The notes beneath the pieces were generated by a model. It ran no database searches. It had not been told where the DNA came from and saw only the letters and a program-made list of their open reading frames with translations. 64,000 nt of DNA from Ensifer sp. WSM1721. GTDB taxonomy: Bacteria; Pseudomonadota; Alphaproteobacteria; Rhizobiales; Rhizobiaceae. The DNA lies in assembly GCF_000513895.2 (NCBI RefSeq), contig NZ_CP165784.1, positions 372,001 through 436,000 on the forward strand, written 5' to 3'. Position 1 is the first letter of the stretch. Each line of letters opens with the position of its first letter. Below are positions 37,830-46,600 of this stretch, piece by piece. The position numbers were made by a program, and so were the translations under genes.

Positions 37830-38360
37830 TTAGCTTTCTTCCGAAGCGAAGCAGGTTTTGAAATCTATGCAACCTCGGCAAGTGGGCGCGGTACACTGCG
37901 AAAAGCCTTCAGCCTCGCAGAGCTTACGGTAAAGGTACCTCTTCCATCTCATGTTATTGGTGTTGCCAGCTGCCAGTGTGGGAAAATGGCTCGCAAGCAA
38001 GCGGCTGAGCTCGGACCGGTCATAAAGGCCAAGGTTCTGCCAGAGGTGGTCATGGCGCAAGGCGCGCCGGGCAACGATCTTGGCGAAGCGGGCGCTCGCG
38101 GGGTCGCCCGGCCGGGCATGCGAAAGCAACATACCTCGCAGAAGTTCTTCCTCCACGCCAGGCTCGGCATCGCTTGCCTCTTCCAGGGAGAAGGCGTCGG
38201 CGAGGCCAGGGGGAAAACTTTGAGTGAGAATATCCTGCAACTCGGCTCGCGAAAGGCCGGTCGCCTCCGTCGCCGTCGCCTGGCCAACGTCGATCTCCTC
38301 GAGCGCACGCAAAAGGATACAGGCAATCACATACTGGTCGAAATCCATCTCCGCATCCAT
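37830..38360 (-). CDS. nifQ: NifQ, molybdenum donor for FeMo-cofactor
   Basis: NifQ delivers molybdenum to NifH/NifEN for FeMo-cofactor. The 176-residue protein has the C-terminal cysteine motif C-x4-C-x2-C-x5-C (CTAPTCRGCIDFKTC), which binds a MoFe3S4-type cluster, and the family blocks RHDHLWQNLGLYDRSELSRL and MRWKRYLYRKLCE. The start is placed at 38360 (MDAEMDFDQY); an ATG at 38348 is also possible. The open frame extends further upstream without similarity. It has its own NifA/sigma-54 promoter about 195 bp upstream. Confidence 0.93.
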   Translation of the reverse strand: MDAEMDFDQYVIACILLRALEEIDVGQATATEATGLSRAELQDILTQSFPPGLADAFSLEEASDAEPGVEEELLRGMLLSHARPGDPASARFAKIVARRALRHDHLWQNLGLYDRSELSRLLASHFPTLAAGNTNNMRWKRYLYRKLCEAEGFSQCTAPTCRGCIDFKTCFASEES

Positions 38361-38552
38361 CCGCAGCCATGGCCTGACATTGGCTGGTTGTGAGTGTCGT
38401 CTCCGGCCGGATTTATAAGAAATTCGCACTCCGCGGGAGGGCCTCGTTCCCCACTGAATGCGGATCTGACGTCGATCTAACATGTGCTTTCCTTCCTGCC
38501 GTCACGGCACCCGGAGTCGATAGGCAGCTCCCGCGTCTCACGACGAGGGCGT

Positions 38553-38650
38553 CGCAAGAGTCGTGCCAATAGCCTTCCGAACGTTAATTCAAAGGCTTAG
38601 AGAGGGTGCGGAGGGACACCTGTCTAACGCAAGGTGTCGGGGAAACGACA
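38553..38650 (-). promoter_or_regulatory. nifQ promoter: sigma-54 and NifA site
   Basis: On the minus strand TGGCACGACTCTTGCG (38553-38568) is a near-consensus -24/-12 element. TGT-CGGGGAAACG-ACA (38635-38650) is an exact TGT-N10-ACA site 67 bp upstream. The leader to nifQ is about 190 bases. Confidence 0.85.
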
Positions 38651-39554
38651 AATACGACAGCGCCGCAGCTCCTACACCGAACCATCCTCTAGACGGACAT
38701 CGTCAGGGTAGATGACACACGGCGCGCGCTGCATTGCGTCAACCGCAGGGTGACAGGGCCAGCGCTATATGGGCATTGGCACAGGTCAAGAAAGTTGCCA
38801 GGACTAATGCGCCCAGACGTCCCCTGAAAAGCAGCTTTCGCGGACCGGCGGCGCCCCGGCCGAACCCGATGTTTGGGATGAAATCACAAGCTTGAAATAC
38901 CCGCCTATCCATGACGCGGATTTATTCCATTAAAATAATGGATTTTGCCAATTCGATGGGATGTTGCATTACAACGCCTCGAAGAACCGGACAGCGCGAT
39001 CTGTACAGCGGGGCCCACATGTCCATGTCCTTTTTGGGAACGGTCCGTGGAGACTTGAACCGAGGTGACCACGAAGTGCTCACCTTGAACCGGAGGCAGC
39101 CGAGATGAGGAGCAAGATGGATGTCGACGACTCTGCCAAAAAGGCTACGCCAAGCCGAAACTACGATCTAGGCGTCCTGAAGCTAATGACCGGCATCGTT
39201 AGCCATAGCTTTAGTGCGCCACCGAACGGCCTCTTCAAGAGTTTTCTGCCGATCGCAATCAAGAGAATATCGATAGAGCGTGCCTGCTCAAGCGACTCTT
39301 GTGCCTTGACCTCCCTGCCACCTCAAGGCCGCAGCCGCAGGACGACTGAGCCGCTCCGGGCCAATGCGGAGGGCGATTGGCGCGAAGACCAAACCATCCC
39401 GGAACAGCTTGCGTCTGCCGCACCTGACCCGAAGGCCGAGCGGCGCCCCCATCTCTCCGACTCCAGCAGAACGCTGCAGGTCACGGGCTGTAGCGATATC
39501 ACGGTCTGGCGAAAAAGACAGACGCAGGGGCTCATCACCTTTCGGTGCTTCTCC
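38651..39554. other. Gene-poor region right of nifQ
   Basis: No gene is supportable. A frame open from 39105 to 39857 is largely unrelated sequence running into an IS66 remnant, so I do not treat it as a protein. Confidence 0.4.
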
Positions 39555-39790
39555 AATTTGATCGATGAGCATCGCATTGAGATGGACTCCAACACAGTCG
39601 AGCGCTCTCCGATTGCCTGGAAGCGTAAGTCCGCGTTCTTTCGCCGGCCACGACGGCGGCTGCGAGGATTGAACCGTCATTACTTCGCTGACGCAACCTT
39701 GCAAGGCGAACGGCGTCGGACCGCTCGACTAACGTTGCTGATGTGCCCACTCCCATCGTCAACCAATCACCGAACAGTCGGATCGAACAC
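39555..39790 (+). pseudogene. IS66-family TnpC, C-terminal remnant
   Basis: The plus strand shows DEHRIEMDSNTVERS, then in shifting frames PIA.KRK, FADATLQ and ERRRTARL. These correspond to the C-terminal third of an IS66 transposase (DGRIEMDSNTVER, RPIALNRKN). Several frame changes make it inactive. Confidence 0.7.
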
Positions 39791-39867
39791 CTTCTGTCCT
39801 CGGTCTAGACAGCGAAGGCAATACTCAAGGTCGTGGTGTGAGAACACCGCTTCCTAAGGAGAAACCC

Positions 39868-40848
39868 ATGGATGACCTAGATTTCAGTCGTGAGATCGCC
39901 GCTCACAGCCGCGAAGCACGGCCATATCGAAAACTGAACCTGGCATCGATGGATCTGAACCTGTTGGTGGCGCTCGACGCATTGATGGAGCACCGTAACG
40001 TCACGCGTGCAGCCCAGCACATCGGACAGAGCCAACCGACGATGAGCCGGGCGTTATCAAAGCTGCGCGCCGCGTTCAATGATGATCTTTTGGTTCGCTC
40101 CTCGACCGGCTTGGTCCCCACTCCGCGGGGCGAGCGCTTCGCCCGTATGCTGGGACCGGTGTTGAATGCGATCCGTGAAATCGTGGCAAGTCAAAGCTTG
40201 GCCCGAGAGGAATGGCGTTCGAAGGCGGTATTGGCGATGCCTGATCACCAAGCGCTAGTCCTGCTGCCGCGCCTCCTGCCGCAGTTGCGCGAGCGCGCCC
40301 CTCAACTCGACATCGTCACCAATCCGTTTCTCGCTGGCGCGCTGCGCCGACTTGAACGGGGCGAAATAGACCTTGCGGTCGGACAGATTGGCACGTCTCC
40401 CCCCGGTTATCTGCGGCGCAGCCTCTACACCGACCGTTTCGTCTGCCTGCTGCGTTACGACCACCCGGCGCTGGCGCAGGAATGGACACTCGAAAGCTGC
40501 GCGGCGTTGCGCCACGCCGCCATCGCGTCGAACTGCGACGACGGCTTCGGCCAAATCTACGATCAATTGGACACCTTGGATCTGCCGAATCGCGATCCCG
40601 TGCTGGTTTCCAGCGTGCTGACCGCCGCGGTGGTGGTCGCGGCGACCGACCTGGTGCTGATTGTACCGCACCGCGTCGCGACACGGATCGCCGCCATTCT
40701 GTCGATTGCGATTGTCGATCCGCCCATGGAGCTGAAGCCCTACGAGGTCGCGCTGATTTGGCACGAGCGTTGCCATCGCGACCCCGAACATGCCTGGCTG
40801 CGTCGTGAAATCGCCGCGGCGGCGGGAACACAACACGCACAAGAATAA
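39868..40848 (+). CDS. LysR-family transcriptional regulator
   Basis: A 326-residue LysR-type regulator. The N-terminal winged helix has MDLNLLVALDALMEHRNVTR and AAQHIGQSQPTMSRALSKLR (about residues 30-75), followed by the RSSTGLVPTPRGERF wing and a C-terminal periplasmic-binding-like inducer domain. The DLNLLVALDALM start recalls NodD, but the inducer domain is not clearly NodD-like, so no symbol is given. The ATG at 39868 follows AAGGAG. Its target may be the leucine-rich-repeat gene downstream or an unlinked locus. No nod box was seen nearby. Confidence 0.82.
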   Translation: MDDLDFSREIAAHSREARPYRKLNLASMDLNLLVALDALMEHRNVTRAAQHIGQSQPTMSRALSKLRAAFNDDLLVRSSTGLVPTPRGERFARMLGPVLNAIREIVASQSLAREEWRSKAVLAMPDHQALVLLPRLLPQLRERAPQLDIVTNPFLAGALRRLERGEIDLAVGQIGTSPPGYLRRSLYTDRFVCLLRYDHPALAQEWTLESCAALRHAAIASNCDDGFGQIYDQLDTLDLPNRDPVLVSSVLTAAVVVAATDLVLIVPHRVATRIAAILSIAIVDPPMELKPYEVALIWHERCHRDPEHAWLRREIAAAAGTQHAQE

Positions 40849-41197
40849 CCGCGGAGGTAAATCACCGATAGTCGAAACAGCTTCAGCAATCGAGGCAAGA
40901 AGTGAATGAGCAGCAAACCTCAGCTGGCCGCGGCGTGGCTTCTGCAGAGGTGGAACAGCAGGGCCTTGTTTCCGTGGCCCCTGTATCCTGCTCGCGGAAG
41001 AACATCCGCCAAAGTGTTCCTCAAATGGAGCGGCTGGGATCAATGCTCCACGTCAAAGGGAAATGCGTGCACCGATGGTTCAGAAGGGATTCTGAAACTT
41101 CCCAGAAGGATAGCCGGTATGGATTTTGCGTGATGAAGAGGCCTCGGCGGTCACTGACACGGGCGCCCTCATGATCAGGATAAAGGAGTGATGCGAA
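40849..41197. other. Intergenic region between LysR gene and LRR gene
   Basis: No gene is evident. A sequence TAGTCGAAACAGCTTCAG near 40868 weakly resembles part of a type III secretion tts box but has an extra base, so I do not call it. Confidence 0.35.
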
Positions 41198-42655
41198 GTG
41201 GTGAATACAGGTCGGCCCCAAACGGGCGCACACAATTCTCACGAAATTGCACGCCGGCAATTGGCACTCAGGGAGGTGTCGCCGCACGAGAGACTGGATC
41301 TCTGGAGCAAAGAGGGACAGGGCGAGTACGAGGGTCGAAAAGAGGCGGTGAGACGAATAAACGCCTGGATGGAGACTGGCGATGTCAATGCGGAGCTGAA
41401 TCTATCATCCCTCCGCCTGACCAGCCTGCCCGACGCGCTCCCGGTCGGACTTCGATGGCTCAACGCCGAGCGAAACCGGCTGGCCCGCCTAAGCGACGCA
41501 CTTCCGGCTGGACTCCAGAGGCTCAACGTCGAAGGCAATCAGCTGATCTGCCTCCCGCATATACTTCCGGCCGGCCTCAAGACGCTTGAGGCGAGTTATA
41601 ACCAGCTAGTCTGCTTGCCTTACAAACTTCCCCCGGGGCTCCAGACGCTCAGAGTCGATCTCAATCAGCTGACCACCCTGGACTTCAATCTCCCCGCAAG
41701 GCTCCAGACGCTCCAAGCAAGCTACAACCGGTTAAACAGATTGCCCGGGGCACTGCCGGTTGGGCTCCAGACCCTCGGGGCCGCGTACAACCAGCTAACC
41801 AGTCTGCCCGACGACCTCCCTCCAGGGCTTCAAACGCTCAACGTGGTCGGCAATCAGTTGACCAAGCTGCCCACTAGCCTTCCTCCTGAACTCCAAGAAT
41901 TCATCGTCAGGTATAACCGACTGAGCAACCTGCCCGACAGCCTTCCCCCCGGGCTCCGAGTGCTCATTGTCGACGGCAATCAGCTGGCCTGCCTGCCCAA
42001 CACGTTACCGGCCGGACTAAAAACACTCGAGGCGAGCTACAACAAGCTGACCTGCCTGCCAGACAACCTTCCCAAAGGGGTCCAGACGCTCATCGCGAGC
42101 GACAACAGGTTAACCAGCCTGCCCGGTACCCTCCCGCGCGCGATCGAGGTGCTGGATGTGAGCGGCAATCAGCTCACCAGCTTGCCCGACGCACTACCGG
42201 GCGGGCTTAGGACGCTCAGCGTCGGCAGCAACAGGCTGGCCAAGTTGCCCGCCAACCTCCCGGCCGGGCTCAGGACGCTCGTTGCCGAGGACAACTGTCT
42301 GACCTGCCTACCCGATCAACTCCCCGCCGCGCTCAAGACGCTCATCGCGAGCAACAACCGGCTGAAGCACCTGCCTAATGCTATCCCGACCGTGCTCAAG
42401 ACGCTCAACGCCAGGCACAATCAGGTGACTAGGCTACCCGAGAACCTGCTGACGCAACTGGGCTTCGATTGCACGGTTTATCTCGAGGGTAACCCGCTCT
42501 TCGAGCAGGAGGGGACGAACCTGGCCGAAGCGATCAGTGTTCCGGGCTATTCCGGTCCGCTGGTATTCGTCTCGATCGCCACCGGAATGCAGAAAGATGA
42601 GACGCAGCCGCTGCCCGAACCGATTGCGAATCGGCTTGGCGACAACTCCGACTAG
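41198..42655 (+). CDS. Leucine-rich-repeat protein, NopM/IpaH-like but without ligase domain
   Basis: A 485-residue protein with about 17 tandem 21-residue leucine-rich repeats of the bacterial IpaH/YopM type, consensus L-P-x-x-L-P-x-G-L-x-x-L-x-x-x-x-N-x-L-x-x (about residues 68-425). These repeats form the substrate-binding arm of type III effectors such as rhizobial NopM (y4fR). The C-terminal NEL E3 ubiquitin-ligase domain with its catalytic cysteine is absent: after GNPLFEQEG only about 50 residues remain. The start is a GTG at 41198 or 41201 after AAGGAG. It could be a YopM-like repeat-only effector, a truncated NopM, or a regulator. Secretion is not proven. Confidence 0.8.
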   Translation: MVNTGRPQTGAHNSHEIARRQLALREVSPHERLDLWSKEGQGEYEGRKEAVRRINAWMETGDVNAELNLSSLRLTSLPDALPVGLRWLNAERNRLARLSDALPAGLQRLNVEGNQLICLPHILPAGLKTLEASYNQLVCLPYKLPPGLQTLRVDLNQLTTLDFNLPARLQTLQASYNRLNRLPGALPVGLQTLGAAYNQLTSLPDDLPPGLQTLNVVGNQLTKLPTSLPPELQEFIVRYNRLSNLPDSLPPGLRVLIVDGNQLACLPNTLPAGLKTLEASYNKLTCLPDNLPKGVQTLIASDNRLTSLPGTLPRAIEVLDVSGNQLTSLPDALPGGLRTLSVGSNRLAKLPANLPAGLRTLVAEDNCLTCLPDQLPAALKTLIASNNRLKHLPNAIPTVLKTLNARHNQVTRLPENLLTQLGFDCTVYLEGNPLFEQEGTNLAEAISVPGYSGPLVFVSIATGMQKDETQPLPEPIANRLGDNSD

Positions 42656-42678
42656 CCCGAAATTCTCGGCCGCTGCCG

Positions 42679-42870
42679 GTGGAGATGATCATGGTCCGCG
42701 GCATTCGCGGCACGGAATCACATGTCCAGGGCACGCTTCGCATGGGCAACGATCGAAGCGACTCCGTCGTCGGCCGGGACCTGATCCATCACGAATTCCG
42801 CAACCTTGCGATCGCCGGCACGAGCACATCAGTTGCTCCTGCGCCAACCCAGCCCGACGGCGGCGGCGCT
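42679..42870 (+). pseudogene. GMC oxidoreductase C-terminal fragment
   Basis: The plus strand encodes HVQGTLRMGNDRSDSVVG, then HHEFRNLAIAGTSTSV. This is the substrate-binding and FAD-domain end of a glucose-methanol-choline oxidoreductase (usual form GT.RMG.D...SVV..., NL.V.G.S.FPT). Only about 60 residues remain and the open frame runs on into the next gene's start. It is the tail of a deleted dehydrogenase gene. Confidence 0.65.
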
Positions 42871-42912
42871 TTCGCTAAGAGCCGCCACTCGCATCTCGTG
42901 AAGGAGGGGAGA

Positions 42913-43324
42913 ATGAAGGGTGTTTCGAGGCGTACCGTGCTCGCGCTCGCGGCAGGCGGGCTCGGTTCGACCGGCCTCGTCTATGCCGCCGTGCGATCCA
43001 TTTCGGAACTGGGCATGGTGCGCGCGACGCTTGAGAGATATCTCGGCAATCTCATCGTGCCTTCGTGCTGGAGTCCCAGAGGCGCAACCGGTGGATTTCA
43101 CGACGGAGAAGCTGGCAGACGCCACGACGCTTTTCGAAAGGCTGCATATCGCAGACGTGGTGCGCGCGCTCCTGTCCGACGATCCCGCACACCGGCCGGA
43201 GCGGTTGGAGCGCTTGTTGCTCGCCGATTTCCATCTTCTGACCGACTATGCCTGGCGGCGCGGACCGGACGATCCCATCACCTATTCCGGGAGTCAACTC
43301 GGGGTAAACCTCTTCAAATTTTGA
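42913..43324 (+). pseudogene. Tat-signal small protein, frameshifted (dehydrogenase partner)
   Basis: The start MKGVSRRTVLALAAGG is a twin-arginine signal peptide (SRRTVL) followed by a hydrophobic stretch. The frame changes near 43060; the rest is read in the next frame as EAQPVDFTTEKLADAT, DVVRALLSDDPAHRPERLER and a stop at 43324. It directly follows a GMC oxidoreductase fragment, so it was probably the small exported partner subunit of a periplasmic dehydrogenase. The frameshift inactivates it unless it is a sequencing error. Confidence 0.55.
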
Positions 43325-43364
43325 AGCGGCTTAGCCCGCAAACACCACTCAGAGGTGCAACAAG

Positions 43365-44360
43365 ATGCAGTATCGATCGATTGCCGACATGGATGCCACG
43401 ATTACCAGAAACCTGCATCGACTGCCCGGCGATATCGATCTGGTCGTCGGTATCCCGCGCAGCGGCATGTTGGCCGCCAATCTCCTCAGCCTGACGGCAA
43501 ACATCCAGATGACCGATCTCGACAGCTTCGTCGCAGGCAAGATTTTCTCGAGCGGGATTACCAAGCGTTCCGCATCGCTCGGACGCACGATGGCCGAAAT
43601 GCGCAGGATTCTGATCCTCGACGACAGCATCAATGGCGGCACTGCCATGAGGGAGGCCGGGGCGAAGGCGGCGGCCGCGGGAATTCCGCGCGACCGGCTG
43701 ATCTTCGCCGCCGTTTACGGCACCTACAAACGCTACGAGGAGACGGACTTCGTGTTCGAGGTCGTACCGCAACCGCGATTGTTCCAATGGAACTTCATGC
43801 ATCACAAGTTCCTTGGCCAGAGCTGCGTCGACATCGACGGCGTGCTGTGTCTCGACCCCACCAACGCGGAAAACGATGATGGTCCTGCCTATCTGCACTT
43901 CCTCCGGCAAGCACGCCCGCTCTACGTGCCAACGCGCAAGATCGCCTCCCTAGTGACCAGCCGGCTGGAGATATACCGCCCTCAGACCGAGGCGTGGCTC
44001 GCGCGGCAGGGCATCGACTATGACGAACTAGTCATGCTCGACCTGCCGAGCAAGGAAGAGCGCCAGCGTCTCGCCGCCCACGGCCGCTTCAAGGCGGAGG
44101 TCTACCGACGCACGAATGCCGTCCTGTTCATCGAAAGCGAACACGGCCAAGCCGTCAATATCGCGAAACTCTCCGGCAAGCCGGTCCTTTGTGTGGAAAC
44201 ACACGAGATCATCACGCCCGCATCGGCCCTGGTGCGCGAGCGGCTGAACTTGGCAAAGACGGCAGAGGGACGGCACGCGCTGCTGAAGGCAGCGGCCCGG
44301 ACCGTACTCGGTGAGCGCGGCTACGAGGCACTGAAGAGCAAGGTCAGGAAGCCGACCTGA
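43365..44360 (+). CDS. Phosphoribosyltransferase-like protein with C-terminal HAD-like region
   Basis: A 331-residue protein. The N-terminal half is a type I phosphoribosyltransferase fold: DLVVGIPRSGMLAANLLSL near residue 25 and the PRPP-binding-like RILILDDSINGGTAMREAG near 84-102. The middle has DIDGVLCLDPTNAEND (about 155), a HAD-phosphatase-like DxD motif (D-I-D-G), and the tail ends with FIESEHGQAVNIAKLSG. Such fusions are found in polysaccharide loci and some phage or plasmid regions; the substrate is unknown. It is intact, while the two preceding genes are remnants. No operon partner is evident. Confidence 0.7.
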   Translation: MQYRSIADMDATITRNLHRLPGDIDLVVGIPRSGMLAANLLSLTANIQMTDLDSFVAGKIFSSGITKRSASLGRTMAEMRRILILDDSINGGTAMREAGAKAAAAGIPRDRLIFAAVYGTYKRYEETDFVFEVVPQPRLFQWNFMHHKFLGQSCVDIDGVLCLDPTNAENDDGPAYLHFLRQARPLYVPTRKIASLVTSRLEIYRPQTEAWLARQGIDYDELVMLDLPSKEERQRLAAHGRFKAEVYRRTNAVLFIESEHGQAVNIAKLSGKPVLCVETHEIITPASALVRERLNLAKTAEGRHALLKAAARTVLGERGYEALKSKVRKPT

Positions 44361-44675
44361 GCGGCGAGAACATTGTCGGCCAAATAGAATGCGTTCTTAA
44401 AGCGCTGCGCGTCGAGCTTTCCGATATCCGGTTCCGGTTTTCGGCCGATGCGCTGGCGGGCGCGGACCTCGCCCATAGTCATGCTCGATCTTGTGATAGC
44501 GCGTCGGTGCGCCCGGACAGCCGAGATTCAGGCTAGGTGCCGCATGGCAGCGCTTCGTTAGAGAGCCGGGCTCGGGAATACGCGCGTCTGGACAAATTAG
44601 GGCGACACCTTATCTTGCTAAACGGTGCACGAGGCCCCTCCCTGACGCGGCGGCCATTTGTGCGGTGCGATCTCG

Positions 44676-45275
44676 TCATGTAAGACCGAACCGCTCAAGC
44701 ATCTTCTTGAGCTTTAGGTTCTCTGCACAGAGCCTTTCAGCGAGCCGCCTCTTGAGCCGTCTGTTTTCCATATCAAGGGCGGCAACTTCGTCTACGAAGA
44801 GCAAACCACCGGGAGCGTTAGATCGCTGGCTTTGATCCTCGTGCGTCCGCATTGATTCATGCATCGCTTGAACGCGCGCGAAATGGGCGCGCTTTCCAAC
44901 AGCACCCCTCGATGTTGTTGGTCCGGACACTGGCTGGCTCTCTGGCATTTGCGTAACAGCTTCGAATTCCGGACGATGAGCGTCATGCTGATTGTCAGGC
45001 TGTGCGCCATCGGTCGAAGGTATTGCTGCCGCTGGTGCAACAACGCCGTCACCGTCGCATTCGCTGGCAGAACCACCATTAATCCGGTCAGGCGTCGAAT
45101 TTTTGCTCGCCTCGGATGCCGCGGGTGCTTCACCTAAACTGAGCAGATGCGATTCCTCAACTTCACGGGCCAAAGCCTTAAGGTCTGTGTCACCCCAAAT
45201 TGAGTTCGTCCGTTCTTTTGGCCGCCGTCGCCCCGCCTTAAATTCAACAACGAAGTTCCTTTGTGGCGTTTTCAT
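44676..45275 (-). CDS. SyrB-like protein, long form
   Basis: A 199-residue hydrophilic protein. The N-terminus reads RNFVVEFKAGRRRPKERTNS and the middle is Pro-, Ala- and Ser-rich and probably disordered. The C-terminal coiled coil ENRRLKRRLAERLCAENLKL closely parallels the SyrB tail (LRKLLAEKLRAENAELRKRL) encoded 220 bp away. It is probably a paralogous regulator or adaptor with the same dimerisation segment. It lacks the YYQWK helix-turn-helix of SyrB. The function is unknown. Confidence 0.6.
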   Translation of the reverse strand: MKTPQRNFVVEFKAGRRRPKERTNSIWGDTDLKALAREVEESHLLSLGEAPAASEASKNSTPDRINGGSASECDGDGVVAPAAAIPSTDGAQPDNQHDAHRPEFEAVTQMPESQPVSGPTTSRGAVGKRAHFARVQAMHESMRTHEDQSQRSNAPGGLLFVDEVAALDMENRRLKRRLAERLCAENLKLKKMLERFGLT

Positions 45276-45491
45276 GTACCCTCAACCCTCAGCAAATCCT
45301 GAACCGCGAGCACCAGTCGGCGCCACCGCTCGTGCTGGCGAATCCATATATCCCCTCACCGCGCGCTTCAACTAGCCAGGGCACGAACTCTCGCTCGCGC
45401 CAGCCACATTGCAGACATTCCAGCGAATCCAAACTTCTGGCGTAACCCTAGGCGGCCAACGAAATCGTGGGCCCACGGAGTTCCAATTTTT

Positions 45492-45953
45492 CTATTCGTC
45501 CAGCCCGAGCCTCTTGCGCAGCTCTGCATTTTCCGCGCGCAACTTTTCTGCCAAGAGCTTGCGGAGCCTCTGATTCTCATCTTCGAGTCGAACAAGGTCT
45601 GCCAACTCATCGTCAGTGGCGAGGGACTCCCGTTTATCATCGAGCTTTGCGGCCCTTTTCCACTGATAATAGGTTTGCTCCGATATGCCGGCGCTCTTGA
45701 TGGCGTTCTTGAGTTTGCTTTTGCCTTCGGCGACTTGCGTCTCGATCAGTCTGAGCTTCTCAGCTTTTTCTTGTTCGCCATACTTCCTGGGCTTAGTGAC
45801 CGACACCCTTGCAGCGCTCGCTTCGGGTTTAGCTTCAACTGGGGCCGCCTTCCGCGGCCGTGGTGACCTTTGCTTCTTAGCCGTTGATGGTTTCACTTCG
45901 GCAGGCGTCTCAACGCCCGCAGCAGCCGTTTCCGTTTTATTTTCGTCAGCCAT
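45492..45953 (-). CDS. syrB: SyrB-type symbiotic regulator
   Basis: A 153-residue SyrB homologue. It has an Ala/Lys/Pro-rich N-terminus (about residues 1-55), a helix-turn-helix like that of IS3-type Orf A (LKNAIKSAGISEQTYYQWKR, about 82-101), and a C-terminal leucine-zipper-like coiled coil (LEDENQRLRKLLAEKLRAEN). In S. meliloti SyrB represses syrM and thereby influences nodulation and exopolysaccharide genes. It may have arisen from a transposase accessory protein. It lies next to a paralogue at 44676 with the same coiled coil. The start MADENKTE is typical. Confidence 0.85.
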   Translation of the reverse strand: MADENKTETAAAGVETPAEVKPSTAKKQRSPRPRKAAPVEAKPEASAARVSVTKPRKYGEQEKAEKLRLIETQVAEGKSKLKNAIKSAGISEQTYYQWKRAAKLDDKRESLATDDELADLVRLEDENQRLRKLLAEKLRAENAELRKRLGLDE

Positions 45954-46600
45954 CGGTAAATCCCCTCGTTAGCCACAATCTGTTTTCTGCTGAGTGAACT
46001 ACAGAGTCAACAGATGCGTCAAACGCCTTCATTTCGCATAATTAATCTTGGCTCAGCATTAATACGAAGCGGCCGGGCGATGCACATGAAGGGACGACAG
46101 AGCCGATTTCAATGATCTCGTCGCTGCGATAGTTGAGGCGCAGCGAGTGGTTCGGTATCGAGAATGAGACGCCACTTCAAAGAATGCGCACAACGGCTGC
46201 GCATCAGATGGGTGTTCCAATTCACGGATGCGGGCGGGGTTTTCGCTGCCACGCGAGCATCCCCGTTAATGACAGCGGAAGAGTTCAGTTCACCAGTACT
46301 CTCGCTATTTCCATAGCCGCACGCGTCGGTTCCGTCGCAGGGCTTTGACGGCCCCATGACGGACCGCTCGCTCCCATCCGCCATGCGAGCAGAACCGCGT
46401 TTGACGCGTGCAACGACTGTGACGATCCGGTCAGCTGTCAGATCCGACTATCGATGACCGAGTTTGCGATGCGATCGCGACCCTTCACATGACACTTGCG
46501 GATTTTTGGCGACAAGCATGAAAGCGCCGCCGATCCCGACGTGGATGCCGGTACGCGCGCCGCAGGGGAGTGAGGCCGACCATCTGTACGTCACTCCAGC
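45954..46600. other. Stretch without recognisable gene
   Basis: No gene could be supported between syrB and the acyl-CoA-dehydrogenase-like gene. It is presumably decayed accessory DNA with the upstream region of syrB. Confidence 0.4.

Noticed and set aside
39105..39857. A 250-codon plus-strand gene
   Set aside because: Its second half is an out-of-frame IS66 transposase tail and its first half has no recognisable family or ribosome site.
39868..40848. NodD as the identity of the LysR regulator
   Set aside because: Only the N-terminal helix-turn-helix is similar; the inducer domain does not follow NodD and no nod box is near.
40864..40890. tts box of the type III secretion regulon upstream of the leucine-rich-repeat gene
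   Set aside because: The match to the TCGAAAGCT core has an inserted base and the left half is poor.
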